64,000 nt of DNA from Planococcus halotolerans. Lineage in GTDB: Bacteria > Bacillota > Bacilli > Bacillales_A > Planococcaceae. The position numbers and the translations under genes are program-made. A model generated the notes under the pieces. It searched no databases. It worked only from the letters and a program-made list of their open reading frames with translations, and was not told the origin of the DNA. The DNA lies in assembly GCF_003289955.1 (NCBI RefSeq), contig NZ_QLZR01000009.1:44661-108660 (forward strand). Direction: 5' to 3'. Positions 31,181 to 38,985 of the stretch are shown piece after piece. The stretch's first letter is position 1, and every line of letters starts with the position of its first letter.

Positions 31181-31208
31181 AAAAAAGGATAGCAGCCGCT
31201 ATCCTTTT
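31181..31208 (+). terminator. Terminator of early operon
   Basis: AAGGATAGC pairs with GCTATCCTT (loop AGCC), flanked by A and T runs. Confidence 0.8.
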
Positions 31209-31239
31209 GGCCATTACAGAGAGAACGGGGGTCATTTTA

Positions 31240-31437
31240 TTGCGCATGCAAGAAGTTAAAATTTCGGAGACAGGAATTCTGGAATTGGATATAATGGAAT
31301 TACCAGAAAGTTGCATCCTTGTAATTTCTCAGGGGAAAGCAAAATATGCCTCACTTCCTGCTCATGCTGAAACGAGCATTGTTACGTATAAAGGGAAAGT
31401 GAAGCGGGTTAATTTCGATGAGGGGGAAGATTTTTAG
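31240..31437 (+). CDS. xtrA: XtrA-like phage protein
   Basis: About 65 residues whose C-terminal half (AETSIVTYKGKVKRVNFDEG) matches the pattern of XtrA from PBSX/skin elements. TTG 31240 lies 8 bases after ACGGGGG; ATG 31246 is the alternative. Its last 16 bases are repeated before the gene at 32068. Function unknown. Confidence 0.65.
   Translation: MRMQEVKISETGILELDIMELPESCILVISQGKAKYASLPAHAETSIVTYKGKVKRVNFDEGEDF
31420..31435. repeat. Module repeat A, copy 1
   Basis: GAGGGGGAAGATTTTT, identical to 32051-32066. It supplies a ribosome-binding site for the ORF that follows in both places. Confidence 0.7.
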
Positions 31438-31982
31438 TGAATGTAATTGGAAGTGTATGGGAAGCTGTAAAGCCTGTTTGGGATGTAGTTAATCCGATTT
31501 GGGTAGTAGTGGGGCCAGCAGCTGGCTTTGGGCTTAAGAGTGTATTGGAAAACAAGAAAAAAAAGAAAATTAATTCTAGCGAATCTAAAGATTCTATTGA
31601 GCAAGCAGTTCATTTAATTTCAGCGAAATATTTCAGCATCGGAAGAGACATTGAGCTTTACAAATTTACCGGAAGCAACATAGCTGGATTAAATGAATTT
31701 CCTGTAGAGTGGATTCCAAGTCAAAAAGAGTTAAATGCCCTTAGCCGAGGCAGAATGATTGATGATTGTACAGAAATTATATCAATGGATTTGACGGTCA
31801 AAGACAAAGATTTCAAGGAATTTGAGGAAAATATTCGCTCTTTTATGCATGAGTGTAGAAACTTAAAGCGAATTATGGAAAACAAGGAATTTGATGAACT
31901 TAAAATATCAGTCATTCAAACTGTTGATGAAAAATTAAAAGAATCACACGGAAAAATCATGAATGACTTTAGAAATTTTTAG
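31437..31982 (+). CDS. Hypothetical accessory protein, hydrophobic N-terminus
   Basis: 181 residues from a GTG overlapping the xtrA stop. The N-terminus (about 8-40: PVWDVVNPIWVVVGPAAGFG) is hydrophobic and followed by KKKKK; the rest is charged and helical. AT-richer than neighbours. It lies between repeat A and repeat B and looks like an inserted accessory gene. Confidence 0.5.
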   Translation: MNVIGSVWEAVKPVWDVVNPIWVVVGPAAGFGLKSVLENKKKKKINSSESKDSIEQAVHLISAKYFSIGRDIELYKFTGSNIAGLNEFPVEWIPSQKELNALSRGRMIDDCTEIISMDLTVKDKDFKEFEENIRSFMHECRNLKRIMENKEFDELKISVIQTVDEKLKESHGKIMNDFRNF

Positions 31983-31985
31983 CCG

Positions 31986-32007
31986 GCACCAGCAAACTGG
32001 AGGACAT
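31986..32007. repeat. Module repeat B, copy 1
   Basis: GCACCAGCAAACTGGAGGACAT, identical to 32860-32881. In copy 2 it forms the left arm of a terminator; here the right arm is missing. Confidence 0.7.
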
Positions 32008-32050
32008 TATAACAGCTCAATAGAGAAATTATAAAAGGGTGAATGTTAAC

Positions 32051-32066
32051 GAGGGGGAAGATTTTT
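32051..32066. repeat. Module repeat A, copy 2
   Basis: Identical to 31420-31435; directly precedes the ATG of the two-TM protein. Confidence 0.7.
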
Positions 32067-32067
32067 G

Positions 32068-32571
32068 ATGGGACTAGAAGAAAGTACTTTAAAACACTTA
32101 AAGAAAGAAGTCAAGAATACAGGAGGTATAAATTCTCACTCGGATAGGTTGGCTTTTACTGAGCATTTATCTAAAACACATAGTAAGGATTTATTGAAAT
32201 TTTATATTGCAGATTTAAAAAGTATTCCAAATACGTGGAGTTTTATAGCAACAAGTACAAATAGTATCATAACTCTATTTATAACGATCACTTTTGGAAT
32301 ATTTGCAGTAGCTCTTGGTTACTATTACACTTTAAATTTAGAAGTTTTAAAATTGGGAAAGCAAACTGAATCTGACACTCTTCTGTCCACTTTAATTAGG
32401 GGAATAGGAATAGTGGCTTTCGTATTAGTATTCTTTACAGTTATGGTTTCAGAGAAAATAAAACAAGCGACATTTTATTTATCAATATGTGAAGTAGCCT
32501 TAGAAAATGATATAAATTCAAATGAAAATATCGGAAATATTCAAACAGTTGAAGAAACAAATATTGCATAA
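32068..32571 (+). CDS. Two-TM hypothetical membrane protein
   Basis: 167 residues with two membrane helices (about 65-88 and 107-128: SIITLFITITFGIFAVALGY; IVAFVLVFFTVMV) between charged soluble ends. GAGGGGGAAGA precedes the ATG. AT-rich relative to the phage core, an inserted accessory gene candidate. Could act at the membrane in exclusion, but this is speculation. Confidence 0.55.
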   Translation: MGLEESTLKHLKKEVKNTGGINSHSDRLAFTEHLSKTHSKDLLKFYIADLKSIPNTWSFIATSTNSIITLFITITFGIFAVALGYYYTLNLEVLKLGKQTESDTLLSTLIRGIGIVAFVLVFFTVMVSEKIKQATFYLSICEVALENDINSNENIGNIQTVEETNIA

Positions 32572-32652
32572 AGTATAAAAATTCCCTCCAATTGAGAATT
32601 GAATATTATTAATAAGTCATTTATAGCTCGAAAGGGGAAGGGGGGAAGAGTT

Positions 32653-32856
32653 TTGAAAAATATCGAAGTACTTTATCAAGTTAAACGTCCAGATGGTTTA
32701 TATTCCGAAGTAAAGAAATTTCGATTAGCAGCTATAACGAATTCTGATCAACATGATGAAATGGAATTCAAGGAGTATTTCACTGGATTAATTGCGGAAT
32801 CTGAAAAAGTGGAAAGAGAATCAATTCGAGCAAAGGGTTATAAAGAATTTAGATAG
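32653..32856 (+). CDS. Small hypothetical phage protein
   Basis: About 67 residues from TTG 32653 following AAGGGGGGAA. Strand-rich start (NIEVLYQVKRPDGLYSEVK) and helical C-terminus. Repeat B and a terminator follow. Confidence 0.5.
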   Translation: MKNIEVLYQVKRPDGLYSEVKKFRLAAITNSDQHDEMEFKEYFTGLIAESEKVERESIRAKGYKEFR

Positions 32857-32859
32857 TCC

Positions 32860-32881
32860 GCACCAGCAAACTGGAGGACAT
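32860..32881. repeat. Module repeat B, copy 2
   Basis: Exact 22-bp copy of 31986-32007 and left arm of the terminator ending at 32919. Confidence 0.7.
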
Positions 32882-32919
32882 CATTACAGCTTAACCGCTG
32901 TTTTGGTGTCCTCTTTTTT
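32874..32919 (+). terminator. Terminator with repeat B
   Basis: GAGGACATC pairs with GGTGTCCTC (one G-T), with an inner ACAGC/GCTGT, followed by CTTTTTT. Confidence 0.75.
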
Positions 32920-32944
32920 ATTTACTTTAAAGGAGATGGGTGAA

Positions 32945-33139
32945 ATGAGAACAATGCGAGAGCAGCTTATAGCAAAAGGCATCGTGGTCCGTCTGAGTGT
33001 TAAAGAAGAAGTTGCTGATACAAAGAGAAGCAAAAAGCCGAAAGAGCAGCTCAGCCACAGAGAGCTGCAAGAATTAATGGGCAGTAATCGCGAGACATTC
33101 AAACGTGCTAGAGGTGGAGCAATCCGCCGCAATAGATAG
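32945..33139 (+). CDS. Small basic phage protein
   Basis: 64 residues, very basic (KRSKKPKEQLSHRELQELMG; RARGGAIRRNR), with a possible short helix-turn-helix at 38-56. AAAGGAGATGGG precedes ATG 32945. Next to the late regulator. Confidence 0.5.
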   Translation: MRTMREQLIAKGIVVRLSVKEEVADTKRSKKPKEQLSHRELQELMGSNRETFKRARGGAIRRNR

Positions 33140-33150
33140 GAGGGGTGAAG

Positions 33151-33639
33151 ATGAAGATATGGGCTGATGAGCTGATTTTGCAGTACAAGAAGCACCGTAG
33201 CGAGTTGGTGAAAAAGAGGAACAAGATGAACAAAGAAGATCCGCAGGACAAACTCGATTTAACTCATTACAACAGCATGATTGATGAAATGGATTTTGTG
33301 CTGCAGTGGTTGGAAACCGGTCGAGATCCTAATAATTATCGTGGAGCGGATAGAAAAGGTGTATATCAGTATCAGTCATTCCAGAGCATTGACTTCATCC
33401 CTGATATTACTGAACAGATTGAGGAAGGTCCTAAGCACCTCTATATGTCTGCTGAAGAAAAAATCATTATGGCTGATATATTTTCCTCTTTATCGTTTCG
33501 TGAGCGACATTGTTACGTTTTGCATGTCGGCCGGCAGATTAGTGTAGCAAAGATTGCAAAAGGTTTAGGAGTAGGAAAGTCAACGGCTCAAAGCTATATT
33601 GAACGAGCCAAAAGGAAGATAAAAAAGAGAGTTTCCTAG
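33151..33639 (+). CDS. Sigma-like late transcription regulator
   Basis: 162 residues; the C-terminal half (about 100-160: LSFRERHCYVLHVGRQISVA to STAQSYIERAKRKI) is a sigma-70 region-4-like helix-turn-helix as in ArpU/RinA and PBSX Xpf regulators that switch on late phage genes. ATG 33151 is chosen since AGGAGGGG overlaps the GTG at 33145. It lies just upstream of the packaging genes, as expected. Confidence 0.75.
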   Translation: MKIWADELILQYKKHRSELVKKRNKMNKEDPQDKLDLTHYNSMIDEMDFVLQWLETGRDPNNYRGADRKGVYQYQSFQSIDFIPDITEQIEEGPKHLYMSAEEKIIMADIFSSLSFRERHCYVLHVGRQISVAKIAKGLGVGKSTAQSYIERAKRKIKKRVS

Positions 33640-33645
33640 TCCTCC

Positions 33646-33666
33646 TTGCCGTACGTTTGCCGTACG
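33646..33666. promoter_or_regulatory. Paired TTGCCGTACG sites, possible late operator
   Basis: TTGCCGTACG occurs at 33646 and 33657, 11 bp apart, directly after the late regulator. CGTACG is palindromic. It may be the regulator's binding site for the promoter near 33751; not tested. Confidence 0.45.
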
Positions 33667-33750
33667 ATGTCCCTATATATGAAGGGGAGAAAAAGAGGGG
33701 ATGCGTTCGAGCGAACAGTCCCTCCCATAGCCCCGTTTAAACGAGTGGTT

Positions 33751-33779
33751 TTAATTGGATATAAAGGATTTTATATAAT
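33751..33779 (+). promoter_or_regulatory. Possible late-region promoter
   Basis: TTAATT, 17-base spacer and TATAAT (33774-33779). The -35 is weak, as for an activator-dependent promoter. The interval 33667-33750 otherwise has no supported gene. Confidence 0.5.
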
Positions 33780-33814
33780 CTTCCTAGAAGTAATAATTGG
33801 GGAGGTGAGATTAA

Positions 33815-34000
33815 ATGCAACCAACAGATAAATATCCAGATTTTGAAGAGAAAATTGCTAAAAAAATTGAAGAAGAGGGTTCTGAAATTCTTGGTTTAAA
33901 AGCGACACTTGCGCTAGCTTCATTGTTAGATGAAAAAGGAATCATTAAATACGAAGATTATATCGACAAATTTTATGAATCTTTAGCTACAGAAGAATAG
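33815..34000 (+). CDS. Small acidic phage protein
   Basis: 61 residues, acidic and helical. GGGGAGGTGAG precedes the ATG, and a terminator follows at 34010. No family recognised. Confidence 0.55.
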   Translation: MQPTDKYPDFEEKIAKKIEEEGSEILGLKATLALASLLDEKGIIKYEDYIDKFYESLATEE

Positions 34001-34009
34001 TGAAAGTAT

Positions 34010-34035
34010 AACCACTCTTTGGAGTGGTTTTTTAT
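34010..34035 (+). terminator. Terminator
   Basis: AACCACTC / GAGTGGTT stem with a run of six T. Confidence 0.8.
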
Positions 34036-34093
34036 TATGTCTATAAATTAAATGACACTCCTGCCGATAAAAATAACTGGGAGGGGTGAAAAG

Positions 34094-34324
34094 ATGCCAG
34101 AAATGCAGTTGTTAGATTGGAATGTAATTTGGAGTGATTTTCAAATTGCTTTTGGCCCGTTTGCAGTAGCACTTATTCCAGTGATTATAGCAGCGGTAGT
34201 GCTTTTGATCATAAAGCAGCTAATACCAAAGGGAGTCTTACGCCAAATCTTTGGAATCGTAAGCATGGTTATTATCGTTTACATCGCTATTACTTCTATT
34301 TCAAATACTACGATGAATTGGTGA
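34094..34324 (+). CDS. Small two-TM membrane protein
   Basis: 76 residues with two hydrophobic helices (about 20-42 and 52-69: VALIPVIIAAVVLLIIKQLI; IFGIVSMVIIVYIAITSI). GGGAGGGGTG precedes the ATG. Unknown function; placed between regulator and terminase, not in the lysis module. Confidence 0.55.
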   Translation: MPEMQLLDWNVIWSDFQIAFGPFAVALIPVIIAAVVLLIIKQLIPKGVLRQIFGIVSMVIIVYIAITSISNTTMNW

Positions 34325-34332
34325 ACTAGTTT

Positions 34333-34358
34333 AAGCATCCTTAGAGATGCTTTTTATT
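34333..34358 (+). terminator. Terminator
   Basis: AGCATC / GATGCT stem followed by TTTTTATT. Immediately upstream of the terminase genes. Confidence 0.6.
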
Positions 34359-34400
34359 ATGTCTAAAAAAGCGAATAGCGCGAGAGTGGGTGATAGAAGG

Positions 34401-34982
34401 ATGGCAAAAGGTAAGTATCTTGAATGGATAACCGAAGAAGGGGTGGCGCTGCTGGGTGGGTGGGCTAGAGACGGCCTAACTGATGAACAGATAGCTCATA
34501 ACATGGGCATCAGCCGGTCGACGTTGAATGAATGGAAGAAGAAGTACCCGGACATTTCGGACACCCTAAAAAGGGGCAAAGAAGTTGTTGATCGTCAGGT
34601 AGAGAATGCAATGATCAAAAATGCAATGGGCTATGATTACGAAGAAGTTACTTATGGAACTGTAGAAATGAGCAGCGATGAATTTGCTGAACGTGTTGAT
34701 GCAGAGGCAGATTTGTTCATGCAGCAGAATCCAAAGGCCACATCTGAAGAAAGACTTCGGTTTATTGCATCCATTCCGAGAACGAAAGAAGTAGTGATTA
34801 AACGAGTCACGAAACATAAGGCACCAGAGACACTGGCTCAAATCTTCTGGCTGAAGAACCGTAAGCCGGAGCAGTGGAGGGATAAACAGGAAATCAACCA
34901 CAGTGGCGGCTTGGACAACAAGCTGGATCTTACGGGGCTTTCTGTCGAGGAGTTGAGGAAGCTTGCTCAAACTGACGGATAA
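34401..34982 (+). CDS. terS: Terminase small subunit
   Basis: 193 residues: an N-terminal helix-turn-helix (about 20-50: LTDEQIAHNMGISRSTLNEW), a central oligomerisation region and C-terminal part contacting the large subunit. It recognises the packaging site. ATG 34401 follows GATAGAAGG; an upstream in-frame ATG lies in the terminator tail. The end overlaps terL by 20 bases. Confidence 0.8.
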   Translation: MAKGKYLEWITEEGVALLGGWARDGLTDEQIAHNMGISRSTLNEWKKKYPDISDTLKRGKEVVDRQVENAMIKNAMGYDYEEVTYGTVEMSSDEFAERVDAEADLFMQQNPKATSEERLRFIASIPRTKEVVIKRVTKHKAPETLAQIFWLKNRKPEQWRDKQEINHSGGLDNKLDLTGLSVEELRKLAQTDG

Positions 34983-36387
34983 GCAACGGAAGCAGCTGGC
35001 ATGGGAAGCGCAGAGTGAACTGGCTCGCCGCTCCTATCGCGATTATGTGCTCCATGTCCATCGTGGTAATTACAAACACTTCCGGCATACCGAATACATT
35101 GCTGACCGGTTGGAGCCGATTGCCCAAGGGCAGCAGAAGTACATGTTCATTGAAATGCCTCCACGGCACGGGAAGAGTATGACGGTTACTGAAAGCTTCC
35201 CGAGTTATTACCTATCCAAGAATCCACAGAAGCGGGTTATTGCTGCTTCCTATTCGGATACATTGGCTAAAAAGTTCGGCCGCTTGAATCGGGCAAAGCT
35301 CGAAGAATATGGACCATTTCTCTTTAATGTTTCGCTCTCCCAAGCCAATGCCTCTCAAAGTAACTGGGATGTAGGTGCTTTTGGTGGCGGGATGATCTCC
35401 ACAGGTATCGGGGGCTCCATCACAGGTCAAGGTGCGGATTTATTGATTATTGATGACCCATTCAAGAATGCCCAGGCTGCAAACTCACAGACCATTAGAG
35501 ACAGCGTTTGGGATGAGTGGGAGTCGACACTTTCAACCCGATTGCATAAGGGGGCTTCGGTCATTGTCATTATGACGCGCTGGCATGAAGACGATTTAAT
35601 CGGTCGTTTACTCGAGCGTTCTCCTCATACATGGGAGCGGATTCGCATGCCGGCCATCGCAGAAGATGAAGATGACCTACTTGGAAGGGAAGTCGGAGAG
35701 CCGCTGTGTCCCGAACTTGGTTTTGATGAGAAATGGGCAGAAGATAAAAAGACCGAAGTAGGTTCGCGGACTTGGAACGCGCTTTTCCAGCAGCGTCCCG
35801 CTCCTGCAGGCGGTACCATCTTCAAACGCGAATGGTGGAAGTTCTATAAAGTGGCTCCCGCTCATTTCGATGAAATCATCCAGTCCTGGGACTGTACTTT
35901 CAAAGATGCTGAGACTTCGGATTTTGTTTCCGGACAAGTCTGGGGGCGCGTTGGAGCGGATAAGTATCTCCTGGATCGCGTGAAGGAGAAGATGGGTATC
36001 AAAGCAACCATGCAGGCCATTCGAACAATGTCGGCCAAGTGGCCGCAAGCCAGGGCAAAGCTGATTGAGGATAAAGCGAATGGAACTGCAGTCATCGAAA
36101 TGCTGACAAAGGAGATACCCGGGCTTATTCCGGTCAATCCGAAAGGTGGCAAAGTAGTTCGGGCGCAGGCGGTTGCTCCAGAAGTCGAAGCAGGCAACGT
36201 TTACTTGCCTGATGGCTCGATTGCTCCATGGATTCACGATTATGTAGGCGAATTCAGCACGTTTCCGTTCGGTAAGAATGACGACGATGTCGATAGCATG
36301 ACACAAGGATTATCACGCTGGCATGAACCGCAGGGAGAATCGAAATACGTATTGCCGCCGATGATTGGCGGAATAAAGAGGGGGTGA
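34963..36387 (+). CDS. terL: Terminase large subunit
   Basis: 474 residues. ATPase motor with Walker A MPPRHGKS (65-72) and Walker B LLIIDD (about 160-165), then an RNase H-like nuclease beginning at SWDCTFKD (about 306). TTG start inside terS with GTTGAGGAAG upstream. It cuts and packages phage DNA. Confidence 0.92.
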   Translation: MLKLTDKQRKQLAWEAQSELARRSYRDYVLHVHRGNYKHFRHTEYIADRLEPIAQGQQKYMFIEMPPRHGKSMTVTESFPSYYLSKNPQKRVIAASYSDTLAKKFGRLNRAKLEEYGPFLFNVSLSQANASQSNWDVGAFGGGMISTGIGGSITGQGADLLIIDDPFKNAQAANSQTIRDSVWDEWESTLSTRLHKGASVIVIMTRWHEDDLIGRLLERSPHTWERIRMPAIAEDEDDLLGREVGEPLCPELGFDEKWAEDKKTEVGSRTWNALFQQRPAPAGGTIFKREWWKFYKVAPAHFDEIIQSWDCTFKDAETSDFVSGQVWGRVGADKYLLDRVKEKMGIKATMQAIRTMSAKWPQARAKLIEDKANGTAVIEMLTKEIPGLIPVNPKGGKVVRAQAVAPEVEAGNVYLPDGSIAPWIHDYVGEFSTFPFGKNDDDVDSMTQGLSRWHEPQGESKYVLPPMIGGIKRG

Positions 36388-36391
36388 GTGC

Positions 36392-38608
36392 TTGAAATTC
36401 TTCAATTGGCTCAGACCAAACAAAGAAGAGCAATTAAGACAACAAGTCCGAGCAGCTGCTAATAAAGCGAAGCGTGGACAGCAGACAAAGCAAACGGCTT
36501 TCAAATGGGAGCAGCAGTGGGGGCTTTATGAAAAAGTGTTGAGCCGCAAATCCTACAGCTCGAAAGAAGTCATTGATAGCTTAAAAGTAATTCGGGATTT
36601 AAATCCGGATGCGAGTATGGCTATCTGGAATTTGCAGCGCTTAGTGAACAGTGGCTTTGAGGTTGTCGCGCAGCGGCCAGACGGAACGACCGACGACGCT
36701 ATGACGGAGAAGTTGGAAGACCTGGCTAAACGTGTCGGCCCTCTTTACGGAGGCGGCATGGACCAGCTGGTAGGCGTTTGGACATTGGCGGGCTACACAA
36801 GCGGCGGCTTTGCTGCAGAAGTCGAATTGAATGAGCAACTGAATGATGTGGTGGACATCCATGTCGTTGAAGCCACATCCATCGATTTCATGCGGGACAA
36901 AGAACAGAAAATGAATATGGTACAGCGGCAGTCTGACGGATCACTCAAAGTGTTGAATCCGGAGACTGTTTTTTATTATCCACTGGATCCGGATGTCGGT
37001 GATCCATACGGCCGGTCGCCGCTCCTCCCGATTCTGCAGATCGTCTTCTTCCAGGTGCAAGTCCTTAAAGACTTGCAGCGGGTGATTCATCACCAAGGAT
37101 ATGAGCGGTTTGATATTTCGATAGTAGAAGAGGCCATCCTGAAGGCCATGCCGGATGAAATTAAATACGAACCAGCCAAGGTGAATGAGTTTGTCCAGGC
37201 TTTTGTGGGAGATATTGAAAAGCATTTCAGTGAATTGGAGCCGGACACCGACTTCATCCATACGGATTCCGTTAAAGTGCAAACTGCAGGTGGAGCGGGT
37301 GGCAAATCGATGGATGCGACTCGAGTGATTGGTGTCATTAATGAGCAAATCGTTTCCGCTCTGAAGATGCTGCCGATTCTACTTGGCCGCAATGAAGGAA
37401 CGACCGAAACGCACGGGACCGTCCAATGGCAAATATTCGTTGCGGGTGTGAAGAGCATTCAGCGAACGATTAAGCGCCTAATGGAGCGGTCTTTTAACGT
37501 TTACTTACGGATTCAGGGATTCCAGGGAAGAGCGAAGGTGACCTTCAATGAAATTCCTGTTCGAAATGAAATGCAGGAAGCTCAGGCAGAACAAACTCGC
37601 ACGAATACGAAAATCATCCAGGTGCAGCAAGGATGGATTGATAACGACGAAGCCGCAAATGATATTACGGGCCATGATGCAGTCGGTCCCGCTCCAGCAC
37701 CTAGTAATCCGATACTCAATTCCTTCCGTCCGCCGACAAGTTCGGCGCGAATGATGGGAAAGAACCGAGCCGATGAAGACGAAATAGAAGAAGGCGCAGC
37801 GGCATTCATCGGCGAAACAGAGGAGCCATGGGCCGAACAGGTGGCAGAACTGACGGATCAAGCGGAAGAAGCTTTCGGGCGTTTCATGAAATACCAACGA
37901 GAGGAATACATTGCCCGGATGAGAAAGGCTGGCACGCCGCTAAGCACAGAGCAAGAGGCAATCGAGAGTTTTCGTGATTGGGTGGAAACGAATGTCCTTT
38001 TTGACAGCTCGGAGCAGCTCGCGCTTTGGAATGAACTTGGCATGGACTGGATAGCGGTCGCCGCCGTAACTGCTGGAGAAGTTAATGCCCTGACGTTTGA
38101 TGTGGATGTCGTCTTTAATTCGCAGGATGAAGTTCTTTTGCGGGCTTTGAGTGACCGCTCCAGGAGGTCCGCTGAATTCATTCAAGGTGTTACAGACGAA
38201 AGTGTGCTGATGTCTCTTTGGGATGTCGTGGCTGACGGGAAATATGATATTGCCAAAGCCACAAAGGTTTTGGAAGAGGACCATGCCTTCAGCAAGAACC
38301 GCGCACGTGTCATTGCTCGCACCGAAATGATTGGAGCGGCAAGAGCAGGCCAGAATGATTCCGACAGGCAGAGTGGTCTGGTCATCGGTAAAATATGGCG
38401 TTCTGCTAAGCAAGACCGTACAAGACCGGGGCATCGAAAAGCGCATGATCAAACAGTTGCCTTTGATGAGCCTTTCCTGGTGGAGAATAACAAAGGTGAG
38501 ATCGAGCAGATGATGTATCCAGGAGATTCTTCACTTGGTGCATCCGCTTCTAACGTAATTCAATGCCGGTGCTGGTATAAACGAATTTTGGCAGGCGAGG
38601 AAATGTAA
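36392..38608 (+). CDS. Portal protein fused to F-like minor head protein
   Basis: 738 residues in two parts. The first about 440 have portal character (YYPLDPDVGDPYGRSPLLP; LPILLGRNEGTTETHGTVQW); the last about 170 have the Mu-F/SPP1-gp7 minor head motif (ARTEMIGAARAGQ; RPGHRKAHDQTV; NVIQCRCW). These are normally separate genes. TTG start after GAGGGGGTG. The reading frame is continuous, so this is a real fusion and not a frameshift. Confidence 0.85.
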   Translation: MKFFNWLRPNKEEQLRQQVRAAANKAKRGQQTKQTAFKWEQQWGLYEKVLSRKSYSSKEVIDSLKVIRDLNPDASMAIWNLQRLVNSGFEVVAQRPDGTTDDAMTEKLEDLAKRVGPLYGGGMDQLVGVWTLAGYTSGGFAAEVELNEQLNDVVDIHVVEATSIDFMRDKEQKMNMVQRQSDGSLKVLNPETVFYYPLDPDVGDPYGRSPLLPILQIVFFQVQVLKDLQRVIHHQGYERFDISIVEEAILKAMPDEIKYEPAKVNEFVQAFVGDIEKHFSELEPDTDFIHTDSVKVQTAGGAGGKSMDATRVIGVINEQIVSALKMLPILLGRNEGTTETHGTVQWQIFVAGVKSIQRTIKRLMERSFNVYLRIQGFQGRAKVTFNEIPVRNEMQEAQAEQTRTNTKIIQVQQGWIDNDEAANDITGHDAVGPAPAPSNPILNSFRPPTSSARMMGKNRADEDEIEEGAAAFIGETEEPWAEQVAELTDQAEEAFGRFMKYQREEYIARMRKAGTPLSTEQEAIESFRDWVETNVLFDSSEQLALWNELGMDWIAVAAVTAGEVNALTFDVDVVFNSQDEVLLRALSDRSRRSAEFIQGVTDESVLMSLWDVVADGKYDIAKATKVLEEDHAFSKNRARVIARTEMIGAARAGQNDSDRQSGLVIGKIWRSAKQDRTRPGHRKAHDQTVAFDEPFLVENNKGEIEQMMYPGDSSLGASASNVIQCRCWYKRILAGEEM

Positions 38609-38637
38609 AAAACCGCTGTGAAAAAGCGGTTTTTCTT
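38607..38637. terminator. Bidirectional terminator
   Basis: AAACCGCT and AGCGGTTT form a stem with A and T runs on both sides, serving the portal gene and the convergent gene at 38642. Confidence 0.8.
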
Positions 38638-38641
38638 TAGA

Positions 38642-38911
38642 CTATAACCCTTTACTTGTTAACCATGTCCAGAGAGATTTGTTCGCATAACCACCATAAT
38701 TAGAAGTTACTCTTGTTATAAATACACTATCATTCGCATCCATCGCAGAACGGACTATATCTCTAATTTCATTTGCTCTTTTTGGAGTGTCTACGAACCA
38801 GACTGACTCTAAAGGGTGATTAGTATCTCCTAAAGATTTTATTTTCTCGTAGAGCTTTGAATAATCTTGCCCAGGAGATTTTAAATCATACGTAATTATA
38901 TAAACCGTCAT
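38642..38911 (-). CDS. Cas2-fold-like small protein
   Basis: 89 residues, opposite to all surrounding genes. The pattern MTVYIITYDLKSPGQDY, HPLESVWFV and DANDSVFITRVT resembles the phage and plasmid proteins often annotated as SinR family or Cas2-like, with a ferredoxin-like fold. A strong GAGGTGA precedes the ATG, so it is expressed from its own leftward promoter. No cas1 or CRISPR array is nearby. Likely a moron; nuclease activity is unproven. Confidence 0.6.
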   Translation of the reverse strand: MTVYIITYDLKSPGQDYSKLYEKIKSLGDTNHPLESVWFVDTPKRANEIRDIVRSAMDANDSVFITRVTSNYGGYANKSLWTWLTSKGL

Positions 38912-38985
38912 AAAATATCACCTCGCTTTCAATTTAATATATTCCACAAATAACATAAAATTCCTTTGAGAGGAGGTGAATGAAT

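Noticed and set aside
31437..32571. Toxin-antitoxin pair
   Set aside because: The two accessory ORFs have separate repeats around them and no toxin or antitoxin motifs.
33646..33831. 61-codon ORF after the late regulator
   Set aside because: No ribosome-binding site; it covers the paired TTGCCGTACG sites and the promoter and overlaps the next gene.
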